From assembly GCA_026261815.1 (NCBI GenBank), contig JAMPIT010000230.1, positions 691,501-755,500 of the forward strand: a DNA stretch of 64,000 nt, in the 5' to 3' direction. A model generated the notes under the pieces. That model ran no database searches. It was given only the letters and a program-made list of their open reading frames with translations, and was not told the DNA's origin. The translations under genes were made by a program, and so were the position numbers. Positions within the stretch are counted from its first letter, which is position 1. The number at the start of each line of letters is the position of its first letter. This document shows, one piece after another, positions 1 through 12,675 of the stretch. The DNA comes from Monarcha castaneiventris obscurior. Taxonomy: Eukaryota; Chordata; Aves; Passeriformes; Monarchidae.

Positions 1-3000
1 GGCATCCACTATAAACCAAGCTCTTAAAGAGCAAGGAATAATTTTCTCTTAAGGATTCAGTTTTGGGTTCTAATTATCACAATTTGGCAAGTTAACTAAG
101 TTGTTGTAATGGCCCATATGCACCACATCAGCCTGCAGGAAACATTAATGCCTGAGAGCTGAACTCTTTTTATGGATGCTTGGCCTTTTCACAAGTGCTA
201 AGTGAAATATATTAAAATTATCTCAGTGAGTTTAAGTTACAAGACAGTTCATTACATGTGCCACGTGGCTGACAGAGTGCATCTCATCAGTAACCACTGC
301 TCAGGTGATGATATAACTTTAATTGGCTCATTAATTTGAGATTTCAGCTGGTACATTGTAAGTCGAGTTTTCCTTGCCTGGTTCAGCTGCACAGACTTTC
401 CCAACTGAAAGGAGCAATTCTTGCCAGCACAGGAGGGGAAATTTCTTCTCCTGTTAATTCAGGAGTTTCTGTTCCCTGAGCACTGTCTGCCTCAGCTCCT
501 GTCAGATTCTTCATTCCAACAAGCTCTCACCACTGGCTCTGCTTTGTGAGCCAAAAGGAGCCAATCTGCTCCTCCAGACCAACTCTGTAACAGCACAAAA
601 TTCCATCCCATGGCTCATTTTACACATCCAGTGGTTGGTCTCAAATCAATCTTGATTCAAAGATGCTCTCCATGAAGATTTTACTAATGATCCCTGCCAC
701 CTTGCTTTATTACATGTTCTCTTTTCTTGTTTGATTTGTCTAGCTTTAATTTCCTCTTAGAGTCCTCTGTTTTCCCATTCTTTGCCAAACTGTAAGGATG
801 CCAGAGTCAGAATTATGTCTTTATAAGTACTTAGATCTCAGACACAAAGGGTTTGTTATACAGTTCCTTCCCTTTTAGTGATTTAAAAAGTTATTAACAT
901 ATAAAACTTTACCACACTGATTGCTGGTTCTTTTATCATTTTGTGCTATTAAAAAAGCTGCAAAAATCTCTCTGTTAATTCAGAGCACCCATGAATTAAT
1001 ACTGCCAGCCCACTCTGTTTTATTTGGCTCCCTGACTTGCTAGACTGTTGGGTCTGCAATAAATTTAATTATGCAAATCACCCATTGGTCTCCTGAGCCA
1101 GGGGGTGTCCTCGTGCCTGTGTTCCACACTGATGGAGTGCAGCACAAGGTGTCATCACACTGGGTGTCTTCTCATACTGGGGCTTGGAGTTATTAGCTCA
1201 GCTGCCCAAACGCTAAAGCTTAACCAGGGTGATGTTGTGTCTGGGCTAATTAACCTTGTTTCTCTGTGGAACTCATTAGCTGGGACTGAGTTATCGTATC
1301 AAGTTGTGGTTCTGTCTTGATTTCCTCCAGTTTAGAGCTCTCTGTGCCTATCTTGAAACCGTGATATTCACACACAACTGAACATGAAGAGTGTCCCACT
1401 GGAGAAAACTCTGGATAGACATTAAAAAATGCATCACCCATGAGCATTAATGAGGGTATCAGGGATTGTTCACTCACCATTTCTGAATGTACAGGAAAAG
1501 CTTTTTAAGTCAAGATCTTAGAAATGTTACCCAAACCCCCATGTCCAAATCAGTGACAAAATCAGACTATCACCAAAAAAAAACCCTAAACCAAAAAACT
1601 GAAAAACAAGTCATGTAACCAGAAAGAGAAGAGCTGACAGAAGATCTGGGAAGTGAAGCTCTCCATGTCAGTTTTGAGTTTGGATCATTGGTCCCAGTCA
1701 TGGTTAATTACCTGAAGACAATTAAGAGTAGTCAACTGGATGTGGTTTCCTCAGTTCTTTACCCTCACACACCAGAAGGACGTGGAATTTACCAGCTTCA
1801 CAATCCTGACATGATAGAAATTTGTTATCTGTTGATGTACAAGCAGAGCTTGTTCCCCGTTTAAGGAGGTAGGGGTGTAAAATGTTTAAAGTCATTATAG
1901 AAGGCCCTGAACCTGCCTCCAAGCTGAGGAGACTCATAAGAGGTTGCCATTAAATGACAGGAAAAGTAAGGACCATTGAGTGAAAAAAATCTTTGCATTT
2001 TTGGAAGATCCCTGTTCTGCCAGCACCCAGAATACACAGAAACTGGCACTGCAAGCTTCAGAACTTCAGGAGACCTGAAGGGATGAATTGTTTGCCCAAA
2101 GAATCCTTGCAAGCCGCCTGACATGTACCTGTCACTCAGAAGTGACAGCATCTCTGCCAGCAGCACTAACCCAGCTCACACCTCCAGTGAGAACCCAGTT
2201 TGCAGCAGCTCTCCAGGCCCAGGATTCTGTTGAAGGACGTATTTGGCAAATGGAAATGATCTGCCATGAGCTTGTTTGGTTTTGAGAACCCACCAATGTC
2301 ATCCTAGACTGAAAGAAGTTCCCTGATAAGGCTTGGATTAAGAAGGTCATGGCTTACTTGGAGCACTCTACACTTGGATAAAACCCCAACTCCCATGAAC
2401 TAAAATGCAAAATACTTGAGCTGGTTGGAGTAGTCACGTCTCTGTAAGAGTTTGTTTCTTTGTGGGTGCTCTTTGGGGTACATTCTGATGGTGAGACAAC
2501 TTTTAATTGATGTTTGGAGAGGAATCTGGAATGATTTGCTTGATGACTTGCTGGGATGACTCATGTCCAGCAGGAAACAAGGCAGTGATAAACTCAAATG
2601 AGGCTGTGGGAGGCAACATGCTAAAAGCTCATTATAAGCATCATTCTTTTAACCAGTTTTATGATGCAGAACAGATTCCAGGTTATTGCAATCGTTTTAC
2701 AGTGAAGGGCAGATAAGGACTAGGGCGGGACATGCTTTCAGGCAATATCCTCTTCTCTTTGTAGAAAATCTGGAGAGCAATTATTAAAAGAATCTGGACT
2801 CAGAGCAATCCAGTTCTTCTCTGCATGCTCTGGAAAATTTGGAAGGAATTCTTCTACTTCTTTAAAGATGCTCTATGAGGTGTCAGTGTTAGTGTGATTT
2901 ACAGAGAGATGAAACATAAAGAAGTTATTATGAAAAGGGCCAGGAAGAGTCCAACTCTGCGACCACTCTGTGAAGGAAAGGATCCCAAGAATCCCTGTAT

Positions 3001-5789
3001 TTAGTTCCCTGTCTTTCACACAGATGAAGACCTGTAGTGGGTTGACCTTGTCTGGATGCCAGGTGGCCAGAACTTCATATAAAAGCCAAGAAAAAGGAGG
3101 AGGAAGTGGAATACTCCTGATTAGACCTTCATCTTCTGAAACAACATGCCCTACGTCCTGGGAAGAGACTGCACATCTCCTGCTGATGGGAAGCAGATAA
3201 TGTATCTTCCATTTTCTTCTGGATCCACACACACCCTTTCCTTTTGCTTTGTTAAACAGCCTTCCTCTTGACCCAAAAGATTTTTTCCATCTTATTTTCT
3301 CCCTCTCCGTTCTGCTGAGGAGAGGAGTGATGGAGTGGCTTGGTGAGCACCTGGTATCCAGCAGTGCCAACCCCCCCCCAGCTTTTCCAGCTTTTTCTTT
3401 GGTTTAATTTCCCCTGGGCTAAACCCCAGCCCCATCCATCTTTGCCCTGCACAGTGCAGTTTGGCCCCTGATTAAGGAAGGTCTGACTCACACTACCTGT
3501 TCTTTGATAGTCAAAGGAAAAAATGCTTATAAGGTGTGATTTACAGAACATATTTTGTGCATCTCCTTGGAGTTTTGGCCAGTAATTGGAAACTAGATTC
3601 GGCTCCTTGCTCATGGATGGACAGGAACTACTTCTGCTGGAAAATAAAAACCCTCATTATAGCAGATAAATCTCATCTATGTTCTTTGGAATTCTGTCTT
3701 CATTCCACTATAAATTATGGATTACCTGAGTGGAGATACAAGAAAGATCTGCATTTCTGCATAAGCAGTTAAGTTGACTCACATCCTCTTCATTTATTTG
3801 CCGTTCCCTTTGCAATATATATGCATGGAAAATTTTAGACATGTCAGTTTTATTCATGGTATCCTTTAATAATCACGGTGTGCATTTTTTTAAAAAATAA
3901 AGGTTTCTTTCTGAAGAAAGAAGTTCAGAAGTGAAACAAAAGAATGAGAAGAAGCCTTAGTTGACACCTATAATTTTCTTATTTTGTGAGAGCTCTACAT
4001 TTCTGATTTTCATACGCAGACTTGAAGCACACTGGATAGCTGTGTCCTTGATATTTGCAAAATTAGCAGCAAGATATGCATAGGAAATTCTTAATAAGTA
4101 CTCATTAGGCAGTCATCACAATCCAATTATGCTAATGAATCACGAGGAATGGGAAGTGGTAAAGGAGGGACTGCACTTTTAGATGAAGCTTCCAGAAGAT
4201 CTGAATTGAGGGGGCATTTGAAGGCATTCTGCAATGAAATAGAAATGGAAGAATTGTAGAGGCGATGTTTAAGTCAAGTTGCATGTAGTTTTTGGCAGGC
4301 AACCAAAAATAAGCCACCTGTTTGCTTGGGGAATTAAATCGAGCTCCTGGTGGAAGAGAGTGGAACGGAAATGGCACCAACAGTGGGGATTTTGGGTGTA
4401 ACGTGGTGGTGGTTATATTTATAGAGGTTTTAATAGGACCTTGTGAAAACAGAAGGAGGTAGAAAAGAAGCAATAGACAAATATTTTGAGAAGAATCCTG
4501 TTGCTTTTAGCTATCACAAACTTACCTGAATAGTCTAAATCAAACTCTTATGTACCCTCAATCATCTGTGAGGAGAGACAGACACTTACAGACAGTGATT
4601 CATCCCGTCTTAAAACATTTATTTAAGATTTCTGCACAAAAATGCCTTCTAGAGGTACCTAGAAGTGCCTTTCTCTTTCTTTCTTCTTTCTTCTTGGCAG
4701 TAAAAGGAACCGTATCAACCAGGTGAGCCACGTGGTTAGGTTTTGAATAGCTGTTAGATTTGAAATGGTGTTTGGAATTTATCATCAAACCCGAGCAGGG
4801 CTGTGATTCAAGGCCTCAGAAATATGTCAGGTTGTTCTTCTAGTGATGAGTATTTGATTAGAGAAGGCTGGAAATTTCCCACGTGGGTTTTCTTCCTCTT
4901 CAGAAAATGCTGATACAAAAGGGAGATCATGGTTTGCCAAAAACAGAGAGGATTTTTATAAGAACCCTATATAAATACAGAATATATACTCTTGGTCTAA
5001 TCTTGAAATACAATTCAAAATGAAATTTTGTGTGGAGAAGAGCAAAAGGTTTGGTCATAACATAGTTTATTGCCACCACAGAAGCAAGCTGCCCCATATA
5101 TATACACTGTCTTTCAAAGGTGTAACAACATAATCCTGGACCCAAATGCAATGGAAAAAATAAGGATTACCTCCAGCCACGTATGAGGGTTTTCATTTTT
5201 CTTCTTTATGGTCTAATACTGTGTCCCTCTGGTTGTGCTGCTCTGACCTAATTGCTCTAACACGACACTGACCCTGCATTTCTGTCTCCTTTCCAGACTA
5301 AGCCTCCCTGGATTCCTCTGAGTGGGATTTTGCTGTTTAAATGTGTAACTAAACCAGGCTGCCTGCAGAATCAAGAGTGACTACATGAATAAAATCAGTG
5401 TGTACAGCTGAGATCAAGCTAAAACAGCCAGCTCAGAATTCCTGCCACACAGAAGACGTTTAAAGCCATGAGACATAACTCCCATCCTCTGTGTGCCCCT
5501 ACCTGGAGTTCAGTGTGGGAGCAGAAGGAGGAAAAAAGGGTGTTAGGAAAACAAGCAGCATGCAAATATTTATTCTTGTTCTATTTTTCTTGCTTCTGGA
5601 GCACCTGCCTCATGAACTGTAGTTTAATCTCTCAAATTCCCTCTGATTAATAAATTCAGTTTCTCTTTGGAGTCCAAGATCCTCCTCAAAGCTTAGAGGT
5701 GCAGCAGCCCAACTTAACCCCCAACAAACTCCCTCTTGCCAGAGATGGAAGGTACAAAGGGAGTACAGGAGGTTTTTCCCTGTTAACTG
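1..5789. other. Unique AT-rich sequence, no gene recognised
   Basis: No protein family, RNA gene or transposable element is recognisable on either strand. The longest open frames (up to about 165 codons, at 2873-3370 minus) show no domain, no amino-acid bias typical of real proteins and no linked splice-site pattern. Small low-complexity patches are a CT-rich tract near 4670-4697 and A-rich patches near 1576-1604. It could be intergenic or intronic. Confidence 0.6.
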
Positions 5790-5838
5790 ATCATGGAATC
5801 ATGGAATAGTTTGGGTTGGAAGGGACCTGAAAGATCAT
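5790..5838 (-). mobile_element. CR1 LINE 3' end, about 49 bp
   Basis: Read on the minus strand this is the extreme 3' end of an avian CR1 non-LTR retrotransposon: GATGATCTTTCAGGTCCC, CCAACCCAAACTATT, then two CATGATTCC-type terminal octamers. It is truncated after only about 49 bp, as CR1 copies often are at their 5' side. The truncation point abuts the CCAAAA-rich simple repeat that follows. Non-coding remnant. Confidence 0.8.
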
Positions 5839-6483
5839 CAAAACCAAAACCAAAACCAAAACCAAACCCAAACCAAAGCAAAGACAAAACCGAAACCAAA
5901 GCAAAAACCAAAACCAAAACCAAAACCAAAACCAAACCAAAGCAAAAAAACCCCCCACAAAAACAGAAAAACCCCAAAGCAAAAACAAAAACAAAAACAA
6001 AAACAAAAGCAAAACCAAAACCAAAACCAAACCAAAGCAAAAACAAACACAAAAACAAACCAAACCAAAACCAAAACCAAAACCAAAACCAAAACCAAAC
6101 TCCTCAAAAAACCTCAAAAAACCCCAAAAAACCACCCACAAACAAAAATCTAAACAAACCAACAAAAATGAAACAAAAAACAAACAAAAAACCCCAAACA
6201 AACAAAAAACCCCAACATAAACAACAACAGAAAATAAAGCAAAAAAACCCTAACAAGAAAACCCAACAAAAAGCAAAAAACAACAAAAAACCCCCGAATG
6301 AATAAAAAGCCAAAACCAACCAACCAACAACAAACTAACAAAAAAAGCCCCCAAACTAAAACAAACCAAAACAAACCACCAAAACCCAAAAACCCCCAAG
6401 CAAAAATACAAAAAACCACAACAAAACCAAACCAAAATAAAACAAAAAACCCCTTACAAAACCCCACAAAATCAAAATCAAGC
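5839..6483. repeat. CCAAAA/CAAAA-rich simple repeat, about 645 bp
   Basis: The plus strand is almost free of T and consists of degenerate CCAAAA, CAAAAA, CAAACA and CCCCAAAAA units; the cleanest CCAAAA runs are at 5841-5870, 5897-5937 and 6063-6100. The minus strand is correspondingly a TTTTGG repeat. Open frames through it (170 codons plus; several minus) encode only Lys/Pro/Asn/Gln or Phe/Val/Leu/Gly repeats and are by-products of composition. Purity falls from left to right, which suggests repeated slippage and decay. Confidence 0.92.
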
Positions 6484-9400
6484 ACAGCAGCCTAAAAGTA
6501 TCCATACTACAGAAAAATAATATGGAGCCAAAGATTCTGGAGCGTGTTGAGTAAGGAAGAGCATCTTCCCAGTTTTCCAACAGAACAACTGTGAATAAAT
6601 TTTTGTATGATTTGGGGAAAAAATGCTTTTTTACTTTTAATCTTTGCAGGCTCTGTTGAGCCTTTCTCAGTCTGCAATTTTACACCATTATCTGCCTGAA
6701 CACTTTAAGGGAAATGGCTATTTTTATCCAGCAATTTTCAAAGGAATATATATATTATTTCAACCATATCTAGTACATGTTTATTGCTGAGATGAACAAG
6801 CTTTAACCATCCCTGGCAAAATCACTTGAAATAACATGTTTGAGGGTGGCAGCTCTTTACCAGCTGACACAAATCAGAAAGGAAAATAGAAAATATAAAG
6901 ATGTGTCAATGCAATAGAGGGGTAAAAACTCCTTATTTTACATCACATGGCTGAATAAAGGATAACATGGCCCAGATAGCACAAAATACCATAATAGTAC
7001 CCTGGTTTCTGTTCTAATAGTTCATCTTTAATATATTCTTTCATCTTTGATATGGTCTTTCATCTTTAATATATTCTTAGACACAGCTAATGGCTTAATC
7101 TGAATGCAGAATAAACAGGAAAAAGTGGGACTTCTTTCAGGCCACTTCTGAAAATGATTGAAAATAGATTCTTTAAGTAAGTCTTATTTTGCCAGATACA
7201 GTAAAAAAGGGGGATGAAATGAATTTAGGTGTAGTTCATCATGGAAACTTTCCCATTAAAATTTTAGCAACTGGTCAAGACAAGGATTAATCAACAAAAA
7301 CGGACTCTGTCAGCTGTACCTGAATCTGTAAGCAGTGGTTTGTATCAGAAGGGAATAAACAATGAGGGATTTGTTAAGAAAATAATTCAATCCAACACCT
7401 TGAGCATTAACAACGGAAATCAGATGTCACTTCCCTGCTCTGTGACAGATTCTCAAACGGATTTGAAGGTTTCTCACTTGGGTCCAGCCTTTACAGGGAT
7501 TTATAGGTAGGAATCACCACCACGATGTTTGAGCAGGATTCACTTTATAAAAATTTCAGTAAAACACCTCACAGAGGAAAACTTACACAGGCAATAAACA
7601 ACACAAAAAGCCACATTTCTAGAGGAATATTTAAATTCTAGGAGGTGGATTGACCTGCCTGAGCACTGACACAGAGTCTCAAGCCTGATTCCTCGGGACA
7701 CTGCAGCATCCCAGAGCTGATGGATCTGGTACTAAAACCTGTCCCCTTCTGCAGAGGCACTGAAGGCCAGCCTGGAGATGGCAGAACATCTGAAATTGCA
7801 CCAGATTTTTATGTTTGAGCATCTAAATCATATCTTAAATTGACAGATAAGGGTTAAGGACATAAATATTTCTAAAGGTTTGGGTTTTAGGACTTTTTTT
7901 AGTTGGCCAAGCACACAGTTAAGGTACAAGTTGAGATGTCACTATTTTATAGGGTGGACTTATTAGCTCCTGGCATCATTTCACTCCAGCAACCCAAAGA
8001 ATGTGCCCTGATGTGCAGATGATGTTCTTTAACTTGAAAAAAAAAATTGTGTGATCAGAGGTTTGATACAACAATAATTCTTTGATTCAGTTGTAGCAGA
8101 TTGCCTCTTCAGCTCTTCCCTCTAAAATGTTTTTCGCCTTGGAGGAAAAAAAAGGCCAGGAAGGATTGACAATTCTCACATTCCTTTTTTCACTAATGAA
8201 CAAGAAAAACAAAGCAAGAGAAGCCTTTAAGGAGCTCTCTAACTTCCCTCAGAAAACACCAAAATGCTAGGATAGACTGATTTTTCCTGAGATCCACAGT
8301 CAATCTTATTTACAATATTTCAAAAAAATCATCACTTAAGTATTTTTTTTTCCTGTAAGTAATAAAAAATAATGGAACATGCATTTCTTCCAGATTTTAT
8401 ATTCACCACCTCTGAGAAAGCCACGGGAATTGCAAAGAAGAGAATAATCTCTTCGATTCACAGGAAGACGAAGAGCCCTGAATAATCTTTTTCCCCTCAT
8501 CATACATTAACCAATGTCATGGTACCTTGATGCTCTCCACTATCACTAGAAACTGGAAATAAAGTCTTCCACTACTCTCTGAAAGTCACAGTAATCCCCT
8601 ATTAATATCAATACTCTCCATTTGTTAGTGGCAGGTTGCTTTAAAATGAGATTTACAGAAAGCAGGTTGCTTACAGATTTGCTGAATATCTGACAGCAAA
8701 TATCCAGGTTGTTTTCCTTGGCTAAGAAATTCCTCCTGTGCACATGGCTCTGTGTACTTTCACCTACTCACAACCACTTTCTAGAGCACTGCTGTAGAGC
8801 CATAAATTGTTTTTTTCCTCCCTCTTATTTCAATATTTCACCTGAGGAGCTATGCCAGCTCCTAAGAGAGTTTTCCAGGATTCCTTTGAGGATCATTGAA
8901 TGACCCTGCCATAGTTATTCCCATGTTCATCCCATTTGGCTCAAGGAGAGCTGTGCACTCCCCCTCTGGGTATAAATTATTCAGGGCCTCTTTATTGCTT
9001 CCTAAGGTTAATGTGAGAACACCAGTTGGGGCAGATCAGCTGCACTCAGTTTGTTCAGAGCTGTATTAAAAATAATATTTCAGTGGTAAACCATCCCAGG
9101 ACTTCCACAACATCATCTTTACACTCCAGCAGTAGCAACAAATGCAAAGCTCTGTAATTAATGCTATGGGGGAAGTTTGGAGATGCAAAACTTAATTACC
9201 TGCACTAAATTTAGCCAGAAAATCAGGTTAATTACCCTACTTTAAGGTACCATGGAGAATAAAATGCAAATGATGGCTAAAATCACAGAGTGGTGACTGA
9301 AAAAATGAAGTCTTGTGAAAACTTTGGTGGTTCATGGCCTGGTCCTGGGTCCACATCCTTTGTGAAGGTCATTCCAGGTCCACTGAGCTTTCACTTCCTG

Positions 9401-10024
9401 CTGGGGAAAGAGTTTATTTTTATTAATATTTGATACTGATTTTAGAACAATTCAACTCAGTTAAATGCCACAACTGACATGGAAGCCAAGTAGGGAAAAA
9501 CTTGATGGATATTTGTTTTCTCATCTTTTTCTTCGTTAAGGACAAACCAAACAGTTTCTCCTCCATCCAATTTATTTTCTTTTCCACCAATAAGACTGAA
9601 GTTTCACTTATTTGACCCAAGTTACACCTTGATGCTGGATTAATTCTGCTCCACATAAATCAGAAAAACTTAAAACCTTGATGGGAAGAGCACTGCAGGC
9701 CCCACTGATACCACCCTGATATCTGAGCTAAGGCACAGAATTGTTCACTGCCCCCTTTATGGAGGTTTTTGCACCATCATTTGCTGAATATGTGACAGGA
9801 TTGAAGTGGATCCTTTAAAGGCTACAGAGAGATTTTCTGAAAGCAAAAAGCATCTTGAATTTTAGTAAAAACTTCCTGCAGCAATTAAAAGCTGCTGCCA
9901 TCAGTGTGTGCCCTGCCCTGGAGCAAAGAGCTGCTGTGGCCATGGGCAGAGCAAGCTTCAGCCTCACTGGGATGTCCTGGAGAGATAAAGCCAAAAGACA
10001 ACAAGAAGGGATAAAAGTAGTCAG
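6484..10024. other. Unique AT-rich sequence, no gene recognised
   Basis: Apart from the 19 bp tandem repeat at 7021-7077, no repeat or gene is recognised. Short A/T runs occur (for example 8037-8046 and 8343-8350). Open frames are all under 80 codons. Confidence 0.6.
7021..7077. repeat. 19 bp tandem repeat, three units
   Basis: Three head-to-tail units at 7021-7039, 7040-7058 and 7059-7077. Units 1 and 3 are identical (TTCATCTTTAATATATTCT) and the middle one differs at three positions. It is a small minisatellite with no inferred function. Confidence 0.9.
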
Positions 10025-10230
10025 TAAAAATAGAAAAAAAAATTTAAAAACTCCAAAAAAAAACCAAAACAAACAAACAAACAAAAAACCCGAACCAAAC
10101 AAAAAAACAAACAGAAAACCGAAAATTAACCCAAAACCTAAGAACAAAAAGCCCCAAAACAAAAACAAAATAAACCCAAAACAAACAAACAAACAAACAA
10201 ACAAAAAAAACCCCAAACCCCAAAAAGCAA
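10025..10230. repeat. CAAA/AAACC-rich simple repeat
   Basis: About 200 bp of A/C-rich plus strand with pure CAAA runs (10070-10083 and 10181-10203) mixed with CCCAAAA and GAAAACC units. The 132-codon plus-strand frame and the 164-codon minus-strand frame that cross it owe their length to the absence of T or A stops, not to coding. Composition and strand polarity match the larger tract at 5839-6483. Confidence 0.9.
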
Positions 10231-11983
10231 TTTTCCTGCCTATTGACCAATAAGTAAAACAGTAAGAAAAAAGAAACAAGCAAAAAAGCCTAAAATCAAA
10301 ACCTAACAATGTGTCTGACTTAGCATTTCTGTCCTATTATTTGTCAATGCACACTGTATTCCTAGAGCCTGGCAAAATTACCACAGCAGGGAACACACTT
10401 CTTCTGCAGGAAACAAAAGAAAAATTGACATTTTGAAGTTACAGAGAGAGAAATCCACAAAATTTTTTTTTTCATTTACACATCAGAGCTCTTGAATTGA
10501 ACGATCATGCAAATCCCACAGCTTCATAAACTTGCTGTAAAGCACAGAGACACAGGAGTAGAAAAGTGAGATTTCAACCCAGTTCCATTGATTAGTGATT
10601 AAGAAATTTTATTAGGGAGGGAGACTCCCGTTATTTGCCCTTCCATATTTATAAGAGGAAGCACCAAGAGCTGCACTAATCCAAATTATTTAAAGGCTAA
10701 GGGATGCTCTTCCATGCATAAAAAGGGTGGTGTCATGATGATTAATGAGCTGAAATGTAAGAAATGAGCCTTTCACTGCTCAGTTGTCTTTAGAGGCAGG
10801 TATTTACCCATCAGCAGGCACTTCCAGGCTGCCACAAATCTTGAGTAGCAGCAGAGGAGATGTTTAAGGAAGTGATCGATGGGCTTGGAAGTCTCAAGTG
10901 GTGCCCATTGCTTGCAGCCTCTTGTGCACGCTGCTCCAGCTGAAAGGAAAAAGAGAGAAAAAAAAAGCAATTTTGAAGCTGTAAATAAATTTTATTTACT
11001 TCTCCAGCTCAGTTTTTTTCCCATTGAGATTTTATTCATAAATTTAAATGGGAGAATTCATCTCTGAAATGACCAAAGAACTGGAATGTGCTGGAAAAGA
11101 GCTGACCCGTGTCTGCTGAAAACAGGAATCCTTGTGAATATAAAAGACTATTCCACACTGTGCAAATACAATCCTATTAGAAGACTCTACAGTGCCACTA
11201 GCAATGGATTTGGAAATTGTACACTCTGAGGTTACGATGACAAAAAGGAGTTCACTTTTCAGAAGAGAATACCTTGATTATGCTTAAATTAAATTATTTC
11301 AAATTCCCTCATCATATCCACCTGTAGCTAAATACAAGTTAGAAAAGATTTTTCTCTTTTTAGAAACTGGGTTGTTGAAAATGAAACAGAAAAATTAGTA
11401 CTTGTCTCGAATCTTCCTTCTGCTTTTTCTTTTTTTAATTTTTATTTTTCCCCAAAGATCATTAGCTGCTTGGCACAAGTGCAGGAGTATGAATACATCT
11501 CCCAGTAATAGCTTTTACAAATCTGATGACACATTTCAGAGGAGAAAGCTTTCCTCTTAACTGTAATAACTCGTGTTAGCAGCCTCAGTGAAGGAGTGGG
11601 GATGGTGTTAAAAATTATAATCAATGACTCAAGGGAGAGCTACAAATTACTCTGCCACATTACAGGAAAATCGAAACTCAAACAGAGAACCTTCCATGAT
11701 AATGCGTGTATAAACCAGAGATGGGGAATGAAAACCAGGGATTATGGCTGCCCCTGTCCATCCAGCAGGGACATCCCACCACAGAGAGCAAATCAGAAAT
11801 ATATGATGGGAAGAGAAGATCTTCATCCCATTTTAAAAGAAAAAGGCTGTTGGAATTTGCCCAATGGTCAGATCACTGAGGTTAAAGACATTTGCATTCA
11901 GAGCCCATAGAACATGGACCATGTTTGTAAACATCTGCTAGAGGTGCACCTCTGCCAGCCACTGCAGGTAGCAGGTTAGGAAA
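10231..11983. other. Unique sequence, no gene recognised
   Basis: AT-rich sequence without a recognisable repeat or gene. The longest open frame that is not repeat-derived is about 104 codons (11596-11910 plus) and has no recognisable features. Confidence 0.6.
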
Positions 11984-11989
11984 GGAGAG
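11984..11989. repeat. Left target-site duplication of LTR copy 1
   Basis: GGAGAG here and AGAGAG at 12670-12675 bracket the LTR. There is one mismatch, so support is weaker than for copy 3. Confidence 0.6.
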
Positions 11990-12669
11990 TGTGGGAGTTG
12001 GGTGCTCCACACAAATCCAGGTTCTTATCTTCACCTCTGGGGAGCTTTACCTCGAGCCCCAACAGATGAGAAACGGCTGCAGATGTTGTTTCAGGTTGTT
12101 GATTTCTCCTTCTCTCTGCCAGCTCTCAGCTCCGGCCGCACATCTGATGCAGCCGAGTCCGAGCGGGCACTGCCCAGTCCTGGGCTGTCCCGGCCTTTCT
12201 GTGCCCTTTCCATCATCCAACCATTCTTCACAACGCATTTATTAGTTACTGTTCTGTACCAATTCATTTGCACCTATTCTAGACACGGAATTTCTACCTC
12301 TTTTTCATTCTACCAATCATTTTGTGCCACCACCACCAGAGAAGATGGAGGAGAAGGAGAAGAAGAGGAAGAACAGGGCAACGCCCAAAATCCTCCATCT
12401 TAGACCCTTCATCCTCATATTAAAAACCCTAAAATCTACTTTTTTACCTTGTAAAATACTAAACCACTACTCATTTTCACACTCTGGTGGCTTGCAATGA
12501 TTCTGGCAGTGTTGGTAACTTTTCCCATGGGCTGAGGTCAAAGCCGGTGCCATTCTGGGCTTCTTGCCAGGGGCTGGGACCCCCTTGCTGGGGCTCCTGA
12601 CCCCCCAGGGCAGCCCGAGGTGTGCCCTGAGCTCCCAGGGCAGCCTGAGGTGTGCCTTGGGTCCCAACA
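11990..12669 (-). mobile_element. Solo LTR, copy 1 of a three-copy ERV family (680 bp)
   Basis: The element starts TGTGGGAG and ends CCAACA on the plus strand, giving the canonical TG...CA retroviral LTR ends. It is nearly identical over its whole length to the elements at 18837-19514 (inverted) and 23052-23732 (same orientation). Flanking hexamers GGAGAG (11984-11989) and AGAGAG (12670-12675) differ at one base and fit a 6 bp target duplication, the size made by ERVK/alpharetrovirus-type integrases. No gag, pol or env sequence adjoins it, so it is a solo LTR left by LTR-LTR recombination. Minus is chosen as sense because the minus strand carries AATAAA (plus TTTATT at 12237-12242) as a possible polyadenylation signal; orientation is uncertain. 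An internal ~31 bp tandem duplication (AGGTGTGCC... units) lies near 12600-12660. Confidence 0.85.
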
Positions 12670-12675
12670 AGAGAG
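12670..12675. repeat. Right target-site duplication of LTR copy 1
   Basis: AGAGAG directly follows the terminal CA of the LTR and matches the left flank at five of six bases. Confidence 0.6.

Noticed and set aside
2873..3370. 165-codon minus-strand open frame
   Set aside because: No recognisable domain, signal peptide or splice context; overlapping frames on both strands are similarly open.
5793..6305. 170-codon plus-strand open frame (Lys/Pro/Asn/Gln repeats) and several Phe/Val/Gly-rich minus-strand frames
   Set aside because: They lie wholly in the CCAAAA simple repeat, which lacks stops because of its composition. They have no domain and alternate frames are equally open.
9815..10309. 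164-codon minus-strand Phe/Leu-rich and 132-codon plus-strand Lys/Asn-rich frames
   Set aside because: They are created by the CAAA-rich tract at 10025-10230 and extend a little into unique sequence on either side.
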